Of a stretch of DNA of 23,901 nucleotides, positions 1-8,210 are shown one piece after another. Origin of the DNA: Pseudomonadota bacterium. GTDB taxonomy: Bacteria; Pseudomonadota; Alphaproteobacteria; Caulobacterales; Caulobacteraceae. A program made the position numbers and the translations under genes. The notes under the pieces are model-generated. The model searched no databases. It worked only from the letters and a program-made list of their open reading frames with translations, and was not told the origin of the DNA. Where the stretch lies: the NCBI GenBank assembly GCA_023456105.1, contig JAEYAO010000001.1, positions 1 through 23,901 of the forward strand, given 5' to 3'. Each line of letters opens with the position of its first letter. The first letter of the stretch is position 1.

Positions 1-1823
1 ATGCGCCGCTTCGCCCGCTCCCGCGCCGGCGCGGGGCCGAGGTCGCCCAGCAGACGCGCCTGGGGCGAGAAGGGATCGGCGCCCTCCGGTCCCGCCAGCA
101 CCCTGGCCGTCAGAACGCCGCGCCACAGGACATCGCCGTCGGGAGCGACGGAGAAGGCCTCGTCAGGCTCGGCCGCCAGCCCGCCCAGCCGCCGCGCGAC
201 CTCGGGCGCCACCGCGCGGATCGCCGCCTGGCGCAGGGCGCGATCCTCCAGCGCCGATGCGCCCTTTTCGGCCGAGAAGCGCACGCCCTGAAGCTGGCCC
301 ACCACCTGGCCTTCGACCGTGACTTCGCCGTCGTCGGCGACGCCCGCCAGCGTGTCCTCGCGCACGTTCAGCGCCCGCATCAGGGCGGTGGTGCGCCGGT
401 CCACGAAGCGCGCGGTCAGCCGCTCGTGCAGCACGTCCGACAGCCGGTCCTCCAGCGCGCGGGTCCGCTCGCGCCAGTGCGCGGCGTCGTGCAGCCAGTC
501 GGGCCGATTGGCGATGTAGGACAGGGTGCGCACGCCCGACAGGCGCGCCGACAACTGGTCGATCTGGCCGTCGTCCCGATCCACGTCGTTGAAGCGCGGC
601 GCGATCCAGTCCTCGGTCAGCCGCCCGCGCTTGCTCGTCAGCGCCTCGAACACGTCCTTGGCCAGTCGCGCGTGCTCGTCCAGCGTGGTCTTCTGGAAGT
701 CGGGCAGCTGGCACGCCTCCCACAGGCGCATGATGGCGCCGCGCGAGCGGCCGATGCGCGCCACCGCCTCGTCCTTGATCAGGCGGCGCAACAGGGTCTC
801 GTCCAGCGCTTCGGCCGTCAGCTGAAGTCCCGAGCGCTGGGGCGTAACCACCAGGGACCGCAGGAGGTCGGGCAGGTTGTCGAAATCCAGCCGGGCGTTG
901 CGCCACTCGGCCGCCTCGACGGAATCGAAGCGGTGCTCGACCACCTGTTCGACCAGGTCGTCGTCCAGCTCCTCGGCCTCGGCGGTGACGCCGAAGGTGC
1001 CGTTCCTCAGGTGACGGCCGGCGCGGCCCGCGATCTGGCCGATCTCATGGGCGTGCAGCCAGCGGGTGCGCCGCCCGTCGAACTTGCGAAGGCCCGCGAA
1101 CGCCACATGGTCCACGTCCATGTTCAGGCCCATGCCGATGGCGTCCGTCGCCACCAGGAAGTCCACCTCGCCAGATTGATACAGCGCCACTTGGGCGTTG
1201 CGGGTTCGCGGGCTGAGCGATCCCATGACCACCGCCGCCCCGCCCCTCTGGCGGCGGATCAGTTCGGCGATGGCGTAGACTCGGTCGGTCGAGAAGGCGA
1301 CAATCGCCGAGCGCGGCGGCAGGCGCGTCAGCTTCTTGGAGCCGGCGTAGGACAGGGTCGACAGGCGGTCGCGCGTGACGATCTCCACCTCCGGGACCAG
1401 GCGGCGGATCAGCGGCTCGGTGGTTCCCGCGCCCAGGAACATGGTCTCCATCCGCCCGCGCGCATGCAGCAGCCGCTGGGTGAAGACGTGGCCGCGCTCC
1501 GGGTCGGCGACCAGCTGGATCTCGTCGACCGCCAGGAACTCGACCGAGCGCTCCATCGGCATGGCCTCGACCGTGCAGACGAAGTAGTGCGGCCGGTCCG
1601 GAACGATCTTCTCCTCGCCGGTGATCAGGGCGACGGCGGCGGCGCCCCTCTGCTTCACGATCCGCTCATAGATCTCGCGGGCCAGAAGGCGCAGCGGCAG
1701 GCCGATCATGCCCGAGGCGTGACCCATCATCCGCTCGACCGCCAGGTGGGTCTTGCCGGTGTTGGTGGGCCCCAGGACCGCGGTGACGCGGGACGGGGCC
1801 ATGCCTGTCGAGCGATCGCTCAT
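1..1823 (-). CDS. SUV3-like superfamily 2 helicase, 3' end cut by window
   Basis: The minus frame is open from the ATG at 1823 to the window edge, so about 607 residues are visible and the C terminus is missing. The protein starts MSDRSTGMAP and has a Walker A motif GPTNTGKT at residues 18-25, a DEIQ Walker B box (AVDEIQLV), ATDAIGMGLNMDVDH, and a motif VI reading IGQIAGRAGRH. This is the pattern of the mitochondrial SUV3 / bacterial Mgps-type helicases, which unwind RNA or DNA with ATP. In alphaproteobacteria such genes are often annotated 'helicase-related protein' and sit next to a small S4-domain gene, which would lie outside this window. The start lies 34 nt after the stop of the upstream response-regulator frame, so the two could be cotranscribed. 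Exact substrate is not deducible. Confidence 0.9.
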   Translation of the reverse strand, partial: MSDRSTGMAPSRVTAVLGPTNTGKTHLAVERMMGHASGMIGLPLRLLAREIYERIVKQRGAAAVALITGEEKIVPDRPHYFVCTVEAMPMERSVEFLAVDEIQLVADPERGHVFTQRLLHARGRMETMFLGAGTTEPLIRRLVPEVEIVTRDRLSTLSYAGSKKLTRLPPRSAIVAFSTDRVYAIAELIRRQRGGAAVVMGSLSPRTRNAQVALYQSGEVDFLVATDAIGMGLNMDVDHVAFAGLRKFDGRRTRWLHAHEIGQIAGRAGRHLRNGTFGVTAEAEELDDDLVEQVVEHRFDSVEAAEWRNARLDFDNLPDLLRSLVVTPQRSGLQLTAEALDETLLRRLIKDEAVARIGRSRGAIMRLWEACQLPDFQKTTLDEHARLAKDVFEALTSKRGRLTEDWIAPRFNDVDRDDGQIDQLSARLSGVRTLSYIANRPDWLHDAAHWRERTRALEDRLSDVLHERLTARFVDRRTTALMRALNVREDTLAGVADDGEVTVEGQVVGQLQGVRFSAEKGASALEDRALRQAAIRAVAPEVARRLGGLAAEPDEAFSVAPDGDVLWRGVLTARVLAGPEGADPFSPQARLLGDLGPAPARERAKRR

Positions 1824-1857
1824 GATGATCTCAAGGTGGCGACGGCGAAGAGGTTCC

Positions 1858-2554
1858 TCAAGTCTCGTGGTCGCTCTCAAGGCGCGGCAGGCCCAGCAGC
1901 ACGGCGGCTCGCACCAGGCTGGGCAGGTGCGGCGCCTGCATCTTGTCCATCACGCGTGCACGAAAGACCTCGACGGTGCGGGGACTGATCTCCAGCCCTT
2001 GGGCGATCTCCTTGCTGGACCGCCCGTGGATGAGACCGTCGAAGACTTGGCGCTCGCGCGGGGTCAGCGCCGCCAATTGCTGCCGGGCCAGGCGCGGTCC
2101 GGCCGGCGTCGCGCGCCGCCAGCGAGCGAAGGCAGTCGTTCACTGCTTGCAGCATCCGACCGACGCTGAAGGGCCGCTCGATCAGATCGACGGCGCCCGC
2201 CTTCATCAGGGCGACGGCCTTTTCGACAGTGACCTCGCCGCTCACGACCGTCACCGGCCAGGCGTCGTCATGTCTGTCGATCACGCGCCTGATCAGGTCC
2301 ACGCCGTCCAGGTCGGGCAGAACGGCCTCCGTCAGCACGCAGGCCGTCGCATCGTCCGGCGTGTTGTTCAGAAAGTCGCCCGCCGTGGCGAAGCCTCGCG
2401 CCCGCACTCCATGGGCCCGCAGCAGGCCGATCAGCGCGATCCGCGCATCGACGTCGGCGTCGATGATGAAGACGGAATGGCTGGAGGCGCGCACCCAGGG
2501 GTCGGCGGGGGCGGCGGGGCGTGGATCGCTGGCGACGGTGGGCGACAGGGACAA
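1858..2554 (-). pseudogene. FixJ-family response regulator (REC + LuxR HTH), frameshifted, degenerate receiver
   Basis: Two minus-strand frames together make one FixJ/NarL-type regulator. The upstream frame (from about 2554, a TTG; a GTG at 2494 is an alternative start) encodes a receiver domain up to about 2125. The LuxR-type helix-turn-helix (LTPRERQVFDGL, then SPRTVEVFRARVMDKM) continues in the next frame and stops at 1858. The switch must occur in the GC-rich linker around 2075-2140 and fits one extra base or two missing bases. The receiver is itself unusual: counting from the TTG, the acidic pair is D32-A33, the phosphoacceptor position is Glu76 (VLTEAVLPDLDG), the Thr/Ser switch is Ser105, and the conserved Lys is Arg127 (IERPF). 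It could be a real pseudogene, a sequencing error in a phosphorylation-independent regulator, or two separate products. Confidence 0.7.
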
Positions 2555-2858
2555 GCGCGTGGTCTTTCAGCCGACGGATGTCGGGTGATCCAGTCTGTTC
2601 CCCATCACGCCGGGGGACAAGGCGCGTCGCCGCGTTTGGAGACGGCAACGGTTCGCTAGGTATTTCTACGTATCGTCGTCTTCATGAAGAATATGAAGCC
2701 TTAACGGCATCTGGTTCGAGAACTTCAAGGGCGGGGATGGGGACCTTGCCGGAGCGTCGCAGGCCATGCCCGCACGATGTCCGCCGGAGAGCCCCGCCTG
2801 TGAGGTTCAGCGTCAAACTGTAGCGCCTGCAGAAGGCAGCGTAAGGGGAAGCTTGCTC
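2555..2858. promoter_or_regulatory. Divergent intergenic region with 12-bp palindrome
   Basis: These 304 bases separate the divergent FixJ-like gene and the MCP gene and must carry the promoters of both. The centre (about 2655-2720) is clearly more AT-rich than the surroundings. It contains the perfect palindrome TCTTCATGAAGA at 2679-2690, followed by a partial copy of its right half (ATATGAAG, 2690-2697), and a TACGTA palindrome just upstream. A sigma factor class cannot be assigned from the sequence. The MCP ribosome binding site AAGGGGAA lies at 2843-2850. Confidence 0.45.
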
Positions 2859-4814
2859 GTGAATATCCTGGCCAACCTGCCCGTTGGGCGGAAACTGTTT
2901 ATCGCCTTCGCGGTGGTGCTGGGCGCCATCGCCATCATGGGCGTGTCGGTCGCCTACAATCTGTTTGCGCTGAGCAAGGTCGGGGATGAGCGCCAGCTCG
3001 CCAACGCCGCCAATCGGGCGGTCGGGATAGCGGAGTTCCGCTTGGCCAAGCAGGAGAATGCGCTGCGCGGCTTCCTGCTGTCGAACAACCCCTACTACCT
3101 GGAGCGGCTGGACGGGCATCGCGCCGAGTTCAAGAAGGCCCTGGAAGAAGTCCGAAAGGACTCCGGCGACTCGCGCGTCGCGGATGCCGACCGGGCGGAG
3201 AAGGCGGCTGACGACTGGTACCAGAACGTCCGCACTCTGGCGGTGACCCTGTCCCGCGATCCGGCTCGCCGGGAAGAGGCGCGCGGCCTGGTGGCGCCGG
3301 ACGGCGTCGCCGACAAGTACATCGCGCCGATCGAAGAGGCGGTCGAGGCCATCAAGAGCAAGACCGAAGTCGACCTCGCCGCGATCCGCAAGGCGCAGGA
3401 CGATCAATCCCGCGCGGCCCTGATCGGCCTTGTTGTCGGCCTGGCCGCGGCCTGCCTGATCGCCTTGCTGGCGGGCTGGGCCCTGACGCGCGCCATCGTG
3501 CGCCCGGTCTTCGAGATGATCGGCCACATGCGCAAGCTGATGGGCGGGGACACCGCCATCGAGGTGGCCGGCGCGCAACGCAAGGACGAGTTCGGCCAGA
3601 TGGGCCAGGCCGTTCTGGCCTTCCGCGACGCGGCGATCGAGAAGAAGCGGGTCGAAGCCGAGGCCCTGTCGCAGCGCTCGCTGTCCGAGCAGGAGCGCGC
3701 CGCCAACGAGGCCGAAAAGGCCCGGATCGCCGAAGAGGACCGCGTGGCCCTGGGCGGCCTGGCCGCCGGCCTTTCGGCCATGGCCGAGGGCGACCTGACG
3801 CATCGCATGACGGTGGAGGTCGCACCCCGCGCCGAACAGCTCAAGGCCGACTTCAACTCGGCCATCGCCCAGCTGCAGCAGGCGGTCGCCGTGGTCGTCC
3901 AGAACGTGGCGGGCATCCGCTCGGGCGCCGGCGAGATCAGCCAGGCTTCGGACGACCTGTCGCGCCGCACCGAGCAGCAGGCCGCCAGCCTGGAGGAGAC
4001 CGCCGCAGCGCTGGATCAGATCACCGCCACGGTGAACAAGACGGCCTCGGGCGCCAAGCAGGCCTCCGACGTGGTCCAGGCCGCCCGCGGCGATGCGGAG
4101 ACCAGCGGCAATGTGGTGCGCGACGCCGTCGCCGCCATGACCGCGATCGAGTCCTCCTCGGCCCAGATCAGCCAGATCATCGGCGTCATCGACGAGATCG
4201 CCTTCCAGACCAACCTGCTGGCCCTGAACGCCGGCGTCGAGGCCGCGCGCGCGGGCGATGCGGGTCGCGGCTTTGCGGTCGTCGCCTCCGAAGTGCGGGC
4301 CCTGGCCCAGCGCTCGGCGGAAGCGGCCAAGGAGATCAAGACGCTGATCTCGGCCTCGACCGGTCAGGTCGATCAGGGCGTCAAGCTGGTGGGCCAGACC
4401 GGCCAGTCGCTGCAACGCATCGTGGACCGCGTGGCCGAGATCGACAGCTTGGTGTCCGAGATCGCCGCCTCCGCCAGCGAGCAGGCGACGGGCCTTCAGC
4501 AGGTCAACACGGCTGTGAACCAGATGGACCAGGTGACCCAGCAGAACGCCGCCATGGTCGAGCAGTCCACCGCCGCCAGCCATTCGCTGGCGCAGGAAGC
4601 CGACGCGCTGCAGGCCTCCGTCGCCCGCTTCCGGATCGGCCAGACGCAGACCGCCGCCTATGCCCCGTCGCGCCCGCCGGCCCGCCCGGCCGCGTCCAAG
4701 CCCGAAGGCCACATGGCGCGGGCGGTGAAGACCATCAACCGCGGCGTCACCGCTCTGAAGCCGCAATCCCAGATCGCGTCCCAGGCGGTCGAGGACGGAT
4801 GGGAGGAGTTCTGA
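2859..4814 (+). CDS. Methyl-accepting chemotaxis protein (McpA-like)
   Basis: This 651-residue transmembrane chemoreceptor feeds the CheA/CheW array encoded downstream. The GTG start at 2859 is chosen because AAGGGGAA ends 8 nt before it and the product then starts MNILANLPVGRKLF; the frame is open further upstream to an ATG at 2766. Visible parts are TM1 (about 12-35), a periplasmic domain of about 150 residues with the CHASE3-like stretch LRGFLLSNNPYYLERL, TM2 (about 186-208), a HAMP domain, a second HAMP-like unit (about 299-345), and the signalling hairpin tip (EIAFQTNLLALNAGVEAARA, about 446-465). The C terminus is DGWEEF, resembling the NWETF pentapeptide that tethers CheR/CheB in enterobacteria. 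It is the first gene of the operon, and its stop overlaps the next start by one base. The ligand is unknown. Confidence 0.95.
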   Translation: MNILANLPVGRKLFIAFAVVLGAIAIMGVSVAYNLFALSKVGDERQLANAANRAVGIAEFRLAKQENALRGFLLSNNPYYLERLDGHRAEFKKALEEVRKDSGDSRVADADRAEKAADDWYQNVRTLAVTLSRDPARREEARGLVAPDGVADKYIAPIEEAVEAIKSKTEVDLAAIRKAQDDQSRAALIGLVVGLAAACLIALLAGWALTRAIVRPVFEMIGHMRKLMGGDTAIEVAGAQRKDEFGQMGQAVLAFRDAAIEKKRVEAEALSQRSLSEQERAANEAEKARIAEEDRVALGGLAAGLSAMAEGDLTHRMTVEVAPRAEQLKADFNSAIAQLQQAVAVVVQNVAGIRSGAGEISQASDDLSRRTEQQAASLEETAAALDQITATVNKTASGAKQASDVVQAARGDAETSGNVVRDAVAAMTAIESSSAQISQIIGVIDEIAFQTNLLALNAGVEAARAGDAGRGFAVVASEVRALAQRSAEAAKEIKTLISASTGQVDQGVKLVGQTGQSLQRIVDRVAEIDSLVSEIAASASEQATGLQQVNTAVNQMDQVTQQNAAMVEQSTAASHSLAQEADALQASVARFRIGQTQTAAYAPSRPPARPAASKPEGHMARAVKTINRGVTALKPQSQIASQAVEDGWEEF

Positions 4815-5092
4815 TGACGGCGGTCCTGACCCTCGCTCCGGTGCTGGACCTGCGCGCCGCCGAACCGCTGAAGGCGGAGCTTCTGAGCCGTCGCGGCGAG
4901 GCTCTGGCGCTGGACGCCTCGGGCGTGGACCGGCTCGGCGGCCTGTGCCTTCAGGTCCTGTTGTCGGCCCGCAAGACCTGGGCGGCGGATGGTCAGCCGT
5001 TCACCGTCCGGGCCGCCTCCGACGCCTTCGCGGCTCAGTGGGAGGCGTTCGGCGCCTCCGCCCTTTCACCGATCGAGGGAGCCCTCGCGTGA
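4814..5092 (+). CDS. STAS-domain chemotaxis protein (Caulobacter CheX / rhizobial CheS-like)
   Basis: This 92-residue protein begins at the ATG at 4814, which overlaps the MCP stop (TGATG) and follows GGAGG at 4803-4807. It is a single STAS fold: a beta strand (LAPVLDLRAAEPLKAELL), then LALDASGVDRLGGLCLQVLL, then a C-terminal helix. The site where anti-sigma antagonists carry a phosphorylatable Ser reads VDRLGG, so regulation by Ser phosphorylation is unlikely. The position (receptor, this gene, cheY, cheA) matches the small rhizobial gene product CheS, which is known to bind CheA and speed up CheY1 dephosphorylation. A similar role here is inference from position, size and fold. The name CheX used in Caulobacter should not be confused with the unrelated CheX phosphatase. 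Confidence 0.8.
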   Translation: MTAVLTLAPVLDLRAAEPLKAELLSRRGEALALDASGVDRLGGLCLQVLLSARKTWAADGQPFTVRAASDAFAAQWEAFGASALSPIEGALA

Positions 5093-5454
5093 CAAAGACC
5101 GTTTTGACCGTCGACGATTCCCGCACCATGCGCGACATGCTGCTGCTGGCGCTGGAAGGGGCCGGCTACACCGTGATCCAGGCGGTGGACGGCGTGGACG
5201 GGCTGGAGACGCTGGCGGCCAAGGGCGCCGACGTCGTCATCACCGACATCAACATGCCACGCATGGACGGCTTCGGCTTCATCGAGGGCATGCGCGCGAA
5301 CCCGGATCACCGCACGACGCCGGTTCTGGTGCTGACCACCGAAAGCGACGCCGAAAAGAAGCAGCGCGCCCGCGCCGCCGGAGCCACTGGCTGGATCGTC
5401 AAGCCGTTCGATCCCGTCAAGCTGGTGGACGCCGTCCGCCGCGTGGCCGCTTAA
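5089..5454 (+). CDS. cheY: CheY-like single-domain response regulator (CheYI)
   Basis: This 121-residue stand-alone receiver starts at GTG 5089, overlapping the previous stop by 4 nt (GTGA), with GAGGGA at 5075-5080 as ribosome binding site. All active-site residues are present: Asp9-Asp10, phosphoacceptor Asp53 (ITDINMPRMDG), Thr83 and Lys105 (IVKPF). The position equivalent to enterobacterial CheY Tyr106 is Trp102. There is no output domain, so it acts by protein binding. Its place directly upstream of cheA matches rhizobial CheY1, which serves as a phosphate sink there. Whether it is a sink or a motor-binding CheY here cannot be decided from sequence. Confidence 0.95.
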   Translation: MTKTVLTVDDSRTMRDMLLLALEGAGYTVIQAVDGVDGLETLAAKGADVVITDINMPRMDGFGFIEGMRANPDHRTTPVLVLTTESDAEKKQRARAAGATGWIVKPFDPVKLVDAVRRVAA

Positions 5455-5484
5455 GTTCGAACAGGAAGGCCGGTTCTCCCCGCC

Positions 5485-7749
5485 ATGGACGCTTTCGAAG
5501 CCATCAAGGCGACCTTCTTCCAGGAATGCGACGAACTGCTCGCGGACTTGGAAGGCAAGCTGCTGGTGCTTGAATCGGGTCAGACCGACAGCGAGACGAT
5601 CAACGCCGTCTTCCGCGCCGTGCACTCGGTCAAGGGCGGAGCGGGGGCGTTCGGGCTGGAGGACTTGGTCCGTTTCGCCCACGTCTTCGAGACGCTGCTG
5701 GACGAGCTACGCGCGGGCCGCAAGCCGTGCGACGCGGTGACAGTGAAGACCCTGCTGCGCGCCTCCGACGTGCTGGCCGACCACGTTCAGGCCGCGCAGG
5801 GCCTGAAGCCGCCGGTCGATCGCACGCGCTCGGCCGCCCTGGTCGTCGAACTGGAGACCCTTACCCACGGCGGCGCCGCTCCGGTCGTGGTCGAAGAGGA
5901 AGAGGACGACTTCGGCTTCACGCCAATGGCGTTCGACCTCGGCGCCTTTGATCCCGCTCCCATCGGCGACCTGCCGCCTCTGGATGTCGCGACCGAGACG
6001 GAGCCCGGCGGCTGGCGCATCGTGTTCAGGCCCCACGGCCGCATGTACGGCAGCGCCAACGAGACGGCGATCCTGCTGCGCGAACTCGGCCGGCTGGGTC
6101 CCGTGGCCGTGTCGCTGGATGAGACCGATCTGCCGGCGCTGGACGGACTGGCCGCCGAAGAGGGCTACCTGACCTGGACGATCGAGCTAGGCGCGGTGGT
6201 GTCCGAAGACGCGGTGCGCGAGGTGTTCGATTTTGTCGAGGCCGACTGCGAGCTCAGCATCGTTCCGCTCGGCGTCGCGGGGGAAGCCGGACCTTCGGCG
6301 CTGGACGACAACAGCAGCGACGCCGCCGTCCTCGCTCAGGCGTCCGCGCCCGACCTCGACATCGCCGCTCTGTTGGCCAGGGTGCAGACGCAGGCCGAGC
6401 CGGTTGCGCCCATCGCCCCCACGCCCCTAGCGCCGACGCCCATCGCCCCTTTGGCCCCCATGGCGCCCGTCGCTCCGGTGGCTCCGGTGCAGGTCGTTCC
6501 GCCGACCGCGCCCGCGCCCCAACCCGCAGCGCCGACCGCGCCGGCGCCCGTCACCATCCGCGTTGACCTGGACCGGGTGGACCGGCTGATCAATGTGGTC
6601 GGCGAACTGGTGATCCAGCAGGCCATGCTGGCCCAGCGCGTGGCAGAGAGCGGCCTGGCGCGCTCATCCAACATCGCGCTCGGCATGGAGGACCTCGAGC
6701 TTCTGACGCGCGAGATCCAGGACAGCGTCATGGCCATCCGCGCCCAGCCGGTGAAATCGGTGTTCCAGCGTATGCCGCGCCTGGTCCGCGAAGTCGCCGA
6801 CATGACCGGCAAGCAGGTCCGACTGGTCACCGCCGGCGAGGACACCGAGGTCGACAAGACCGTGGTCGAGCGCCTGGCCGAACCCATCACCCACATGCTG
6901 CGCAACGCCATCGACCACGGGCTTGAAAGCCCGGAGGATCGCGTCGCCGCCGGCAAGTCCGCCGAAGGAACCGTGCGGCTCGCCGCCCTGCACCGCTCGG
7001 GCCGCATCGTCATCGAGATCGCCGACGACGGAAAGGGCATCAACCGTGAACGCGTGCGCAGGATCGCCGTGGACAAGGGTCTGATCCCCGAAGACGCCTC
7101 TCTGTCGGACGAAGAGATCGACAACCTGATCTTCCTGCCCGGCTTCTCGACCGCTGCGGTGGTGTCGGACATCTCGGGCCGCGGCGTCGGCATGGACGTG
7201 GTCAAGCGCTCGATCCAGGCGCTGGGCGGCCGCATCTCGATCGCCTCCAATCCGGGCAAGGGCTCGACCTTCACCCTCAGCCTGCCGCTGACGCTGGCGG
7301 TCTTGGACGGCATGGTGCTGGGCGCGGCCGAGCAGACCCTGATCGCGCCCTTGTCGGCCATCGTCGAAAGCCTGACGCCGCGCGAGCAGGACATCCACTA
7401 CGTCGGCGGGGTCGATCCGGTGATCCGCTTCCGCGAGCGCTTCGTGCCGCTGGTGGACGTGGCCATGGCCATGGGCTTCCGCGAGCAGCCGATGGTTCCC
7501 TCCGAGGGAATCGCCATGATCGTCGAGACCGAGTCCGGCCAGCCCGCCGCGCTGCTGGTGGACGCCATCCAGGGCCAGCGTCAGGTGGTCATCAAGAGCC
7601 TTGAGACCAACTACCAGCCGGTGGACGGCGTCGCCGCCGCCACCATCCTGGGCGACGGCCGCGTCGCCCTGATCCTCGACATCGACGCCCTTGTGGCCGC
7701 CAAGCGCCGCAGGATCCCGACCCGCCAAGACCTCAAGCTCGCGAGCTGA
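5485..7749 (+). CDS. cheA: Chemotaxis sensor histidine kinase CheA
   Basis: This 754-residue cytoplasmic kinase autophosphorylates under receptor control and passes phosphate to the CheY proteins and CheB. Domains in order: P1/Hpt with phospho-acceptor His47 (AVHSVKGGAGAFG); an acidic linker; a diverged P2-like region (about 170-262, starting GWRIVFRPHGRMYGSANETA) as seen in alphaproteobacterial CheA; a Pro/Ala-rich low-complexity linker (about 305-358, repeated AP-x-AP units); P3 dimerisation (RVDRLINVVGELVIQQ); P4 ATPase with N box RNAIDHGLE (from residue 473), G1 ADDGKGI (513-519) and G2 GRGVGMD (565-571); and the P5 CheW-like regulatory domain to the C terminus. The nearest Shine-Dalgarno-like run (AGGAAGG) is unusually far from the ATG, but no better in-frame start is seen. 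Confidence 0.97.
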   Translation: MDAFEAIKATFFQECDELLADLEGKLLVLESGQTDSETINAVFRAVHSVKGGAGAFGLEDLVRFAHVFETLLDELRAGRKPCDAVTVKTLLRASDVLADHVQAAQGLKPPVDRTRSAALVVELETLTHGGAAPVVVEEEEDDFGFTPMAFDLGAFDPAPIGDLPPLDVATETEPGGWRIVFRPHGRMYGSANETAILLRELGRLGPVAVSLDETDLPALDGLAAEEGYLTWTIELGAVVSEDAVREVFDFVEADCELSIVPLGVAGEAGPSALDDNSSDAAVLAQASAPDLDIAALLARVQTQAEPVAPIAPTPLAPTPIAPLAPMAPVAPVAPVQVVPPTAPAPQPAAPTAPAPVTIRVDLDRVDRLINVVGELVIQQAMLAQRVAESGLARSSNIALGMEDLELLTREIQDSVMAIRAQPVKSVFQRMPRLVREVADMTGKQVRLVTAGEDTEVDKTVVERLAEPITHMLRNAIDHGLESPEDRVAAGKSAEGTVRLAALHRSGRIVIEIADDGKGINRERVRRIAVDKGLIPEDASLSDEEIDNLIFLPGFSTAAVVSDISGRGVGMDVVKRSIQALGGRISIASNPGKGSTFTLSLPLTLAVLDGMVLGAAEQTLIAPLSAIVESLTPREQDIHYVGGVDPVIRFRERFVPLVDVAMAMGFREQPMVPSEGIAMIVETESGQPAALLVDAIQGQRQVVIKSLETNYQPVDGVAAATILGDGRVALILDIDALVAAKRRRIPTRQDLKLAS

Positions 7750-7754
7750 TCCCC

Positions 7755-8210
7755 ATGACCGAATCCGCCGCTTCCCAACGCGAACTGATCGCCTTCCGCA
7801 TCGGCCGCCAGGAGTTCTGCGTCGACATCATGTCGGTGCGGGAGATCCGGGGCTGGACGCCCGCCACGCCGCTTCCGCGCTCGCCGGGCTACATGAAGGG
7901 CGTGATCAACCTGCGCGGCACGGTGCTGCCGATCATCGACCTGGGCGCCCGCTTCGGTCTGGAAACGTCCGAGCCGACCGCCCGCCACGTCATCATGGTG
8001 GCCAACATCGGCGGCCGCACCGTGGGCCTGCTGGTGGACGCCGTGTCCGACATCATCCAGATGACCGAGGGCGACGTGCAGGCCACGCCGGACATCGCCT
8101 CGGATCAGGTCAAGACGTTCGTGAAGGGCATCTTCGCGGTGGACGGCCGCATGATCAGCCTGATCGAGCTGGACCGCATCCTGCCCGAGCGCGAGGCCGA
8201 AGCCGCATGA
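7755..8210 (+). CDS. cheW: Chemotaxis coupling protein CheW
   Basis: This 151-residue scaffold protein links receptors to CheA. It is a single CheW domain: ELIAFRIGRQEFCVDIMSVR at the N terminus, the conserved MKGVINLRGTVLPIIDL segment in the middle, and a second beta subdomain (GLLVDAVSDII). The start lies 5 nt after the cheA stop, and its stop overlaps the cheR start (ATGA). Length and motifs are normal for the family. Confidence 0.96.
   Translation: MTESAASQRELIAFRIGRQEFCVDIMSVREIRGWTPATPLPRSPGYMKGVINLRGTVLPIIDLGARFGLETSEPTARHVIMVANIGGRTVGLLVDAVSDIIQMTEGDVQATPDIASDQVKTFVKGIFAVDGRMISLIELDRILPEREAEAA

Noticed and set aside
426..1988. A 520-codon plus-strand frame at the window start
   Set aside because: Antisense to the helicase, whose minus frame has all helicase motifs in order.
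2268..2648. Minus-strand frame overlapping the start of the FixJ-like gene, considered as its true N terminus after a second frameshift
   Set aside because: The product is Arg/Pro-rich without any receiver features, and the receiver frame already has a complete N terminus.
2682..4766. A 694-codon minus-strand frame opposite the MCP
   Set aside because: Leu/Gly/His-rich shadow of an unambiguous chemoreceptor gene.
6397..6558. Short repeats in cheA considered as a DNA repeat array
   Set aside because: They are in frame and encode the proline-rich linker; the units are imperfect and there is no spacer structure.
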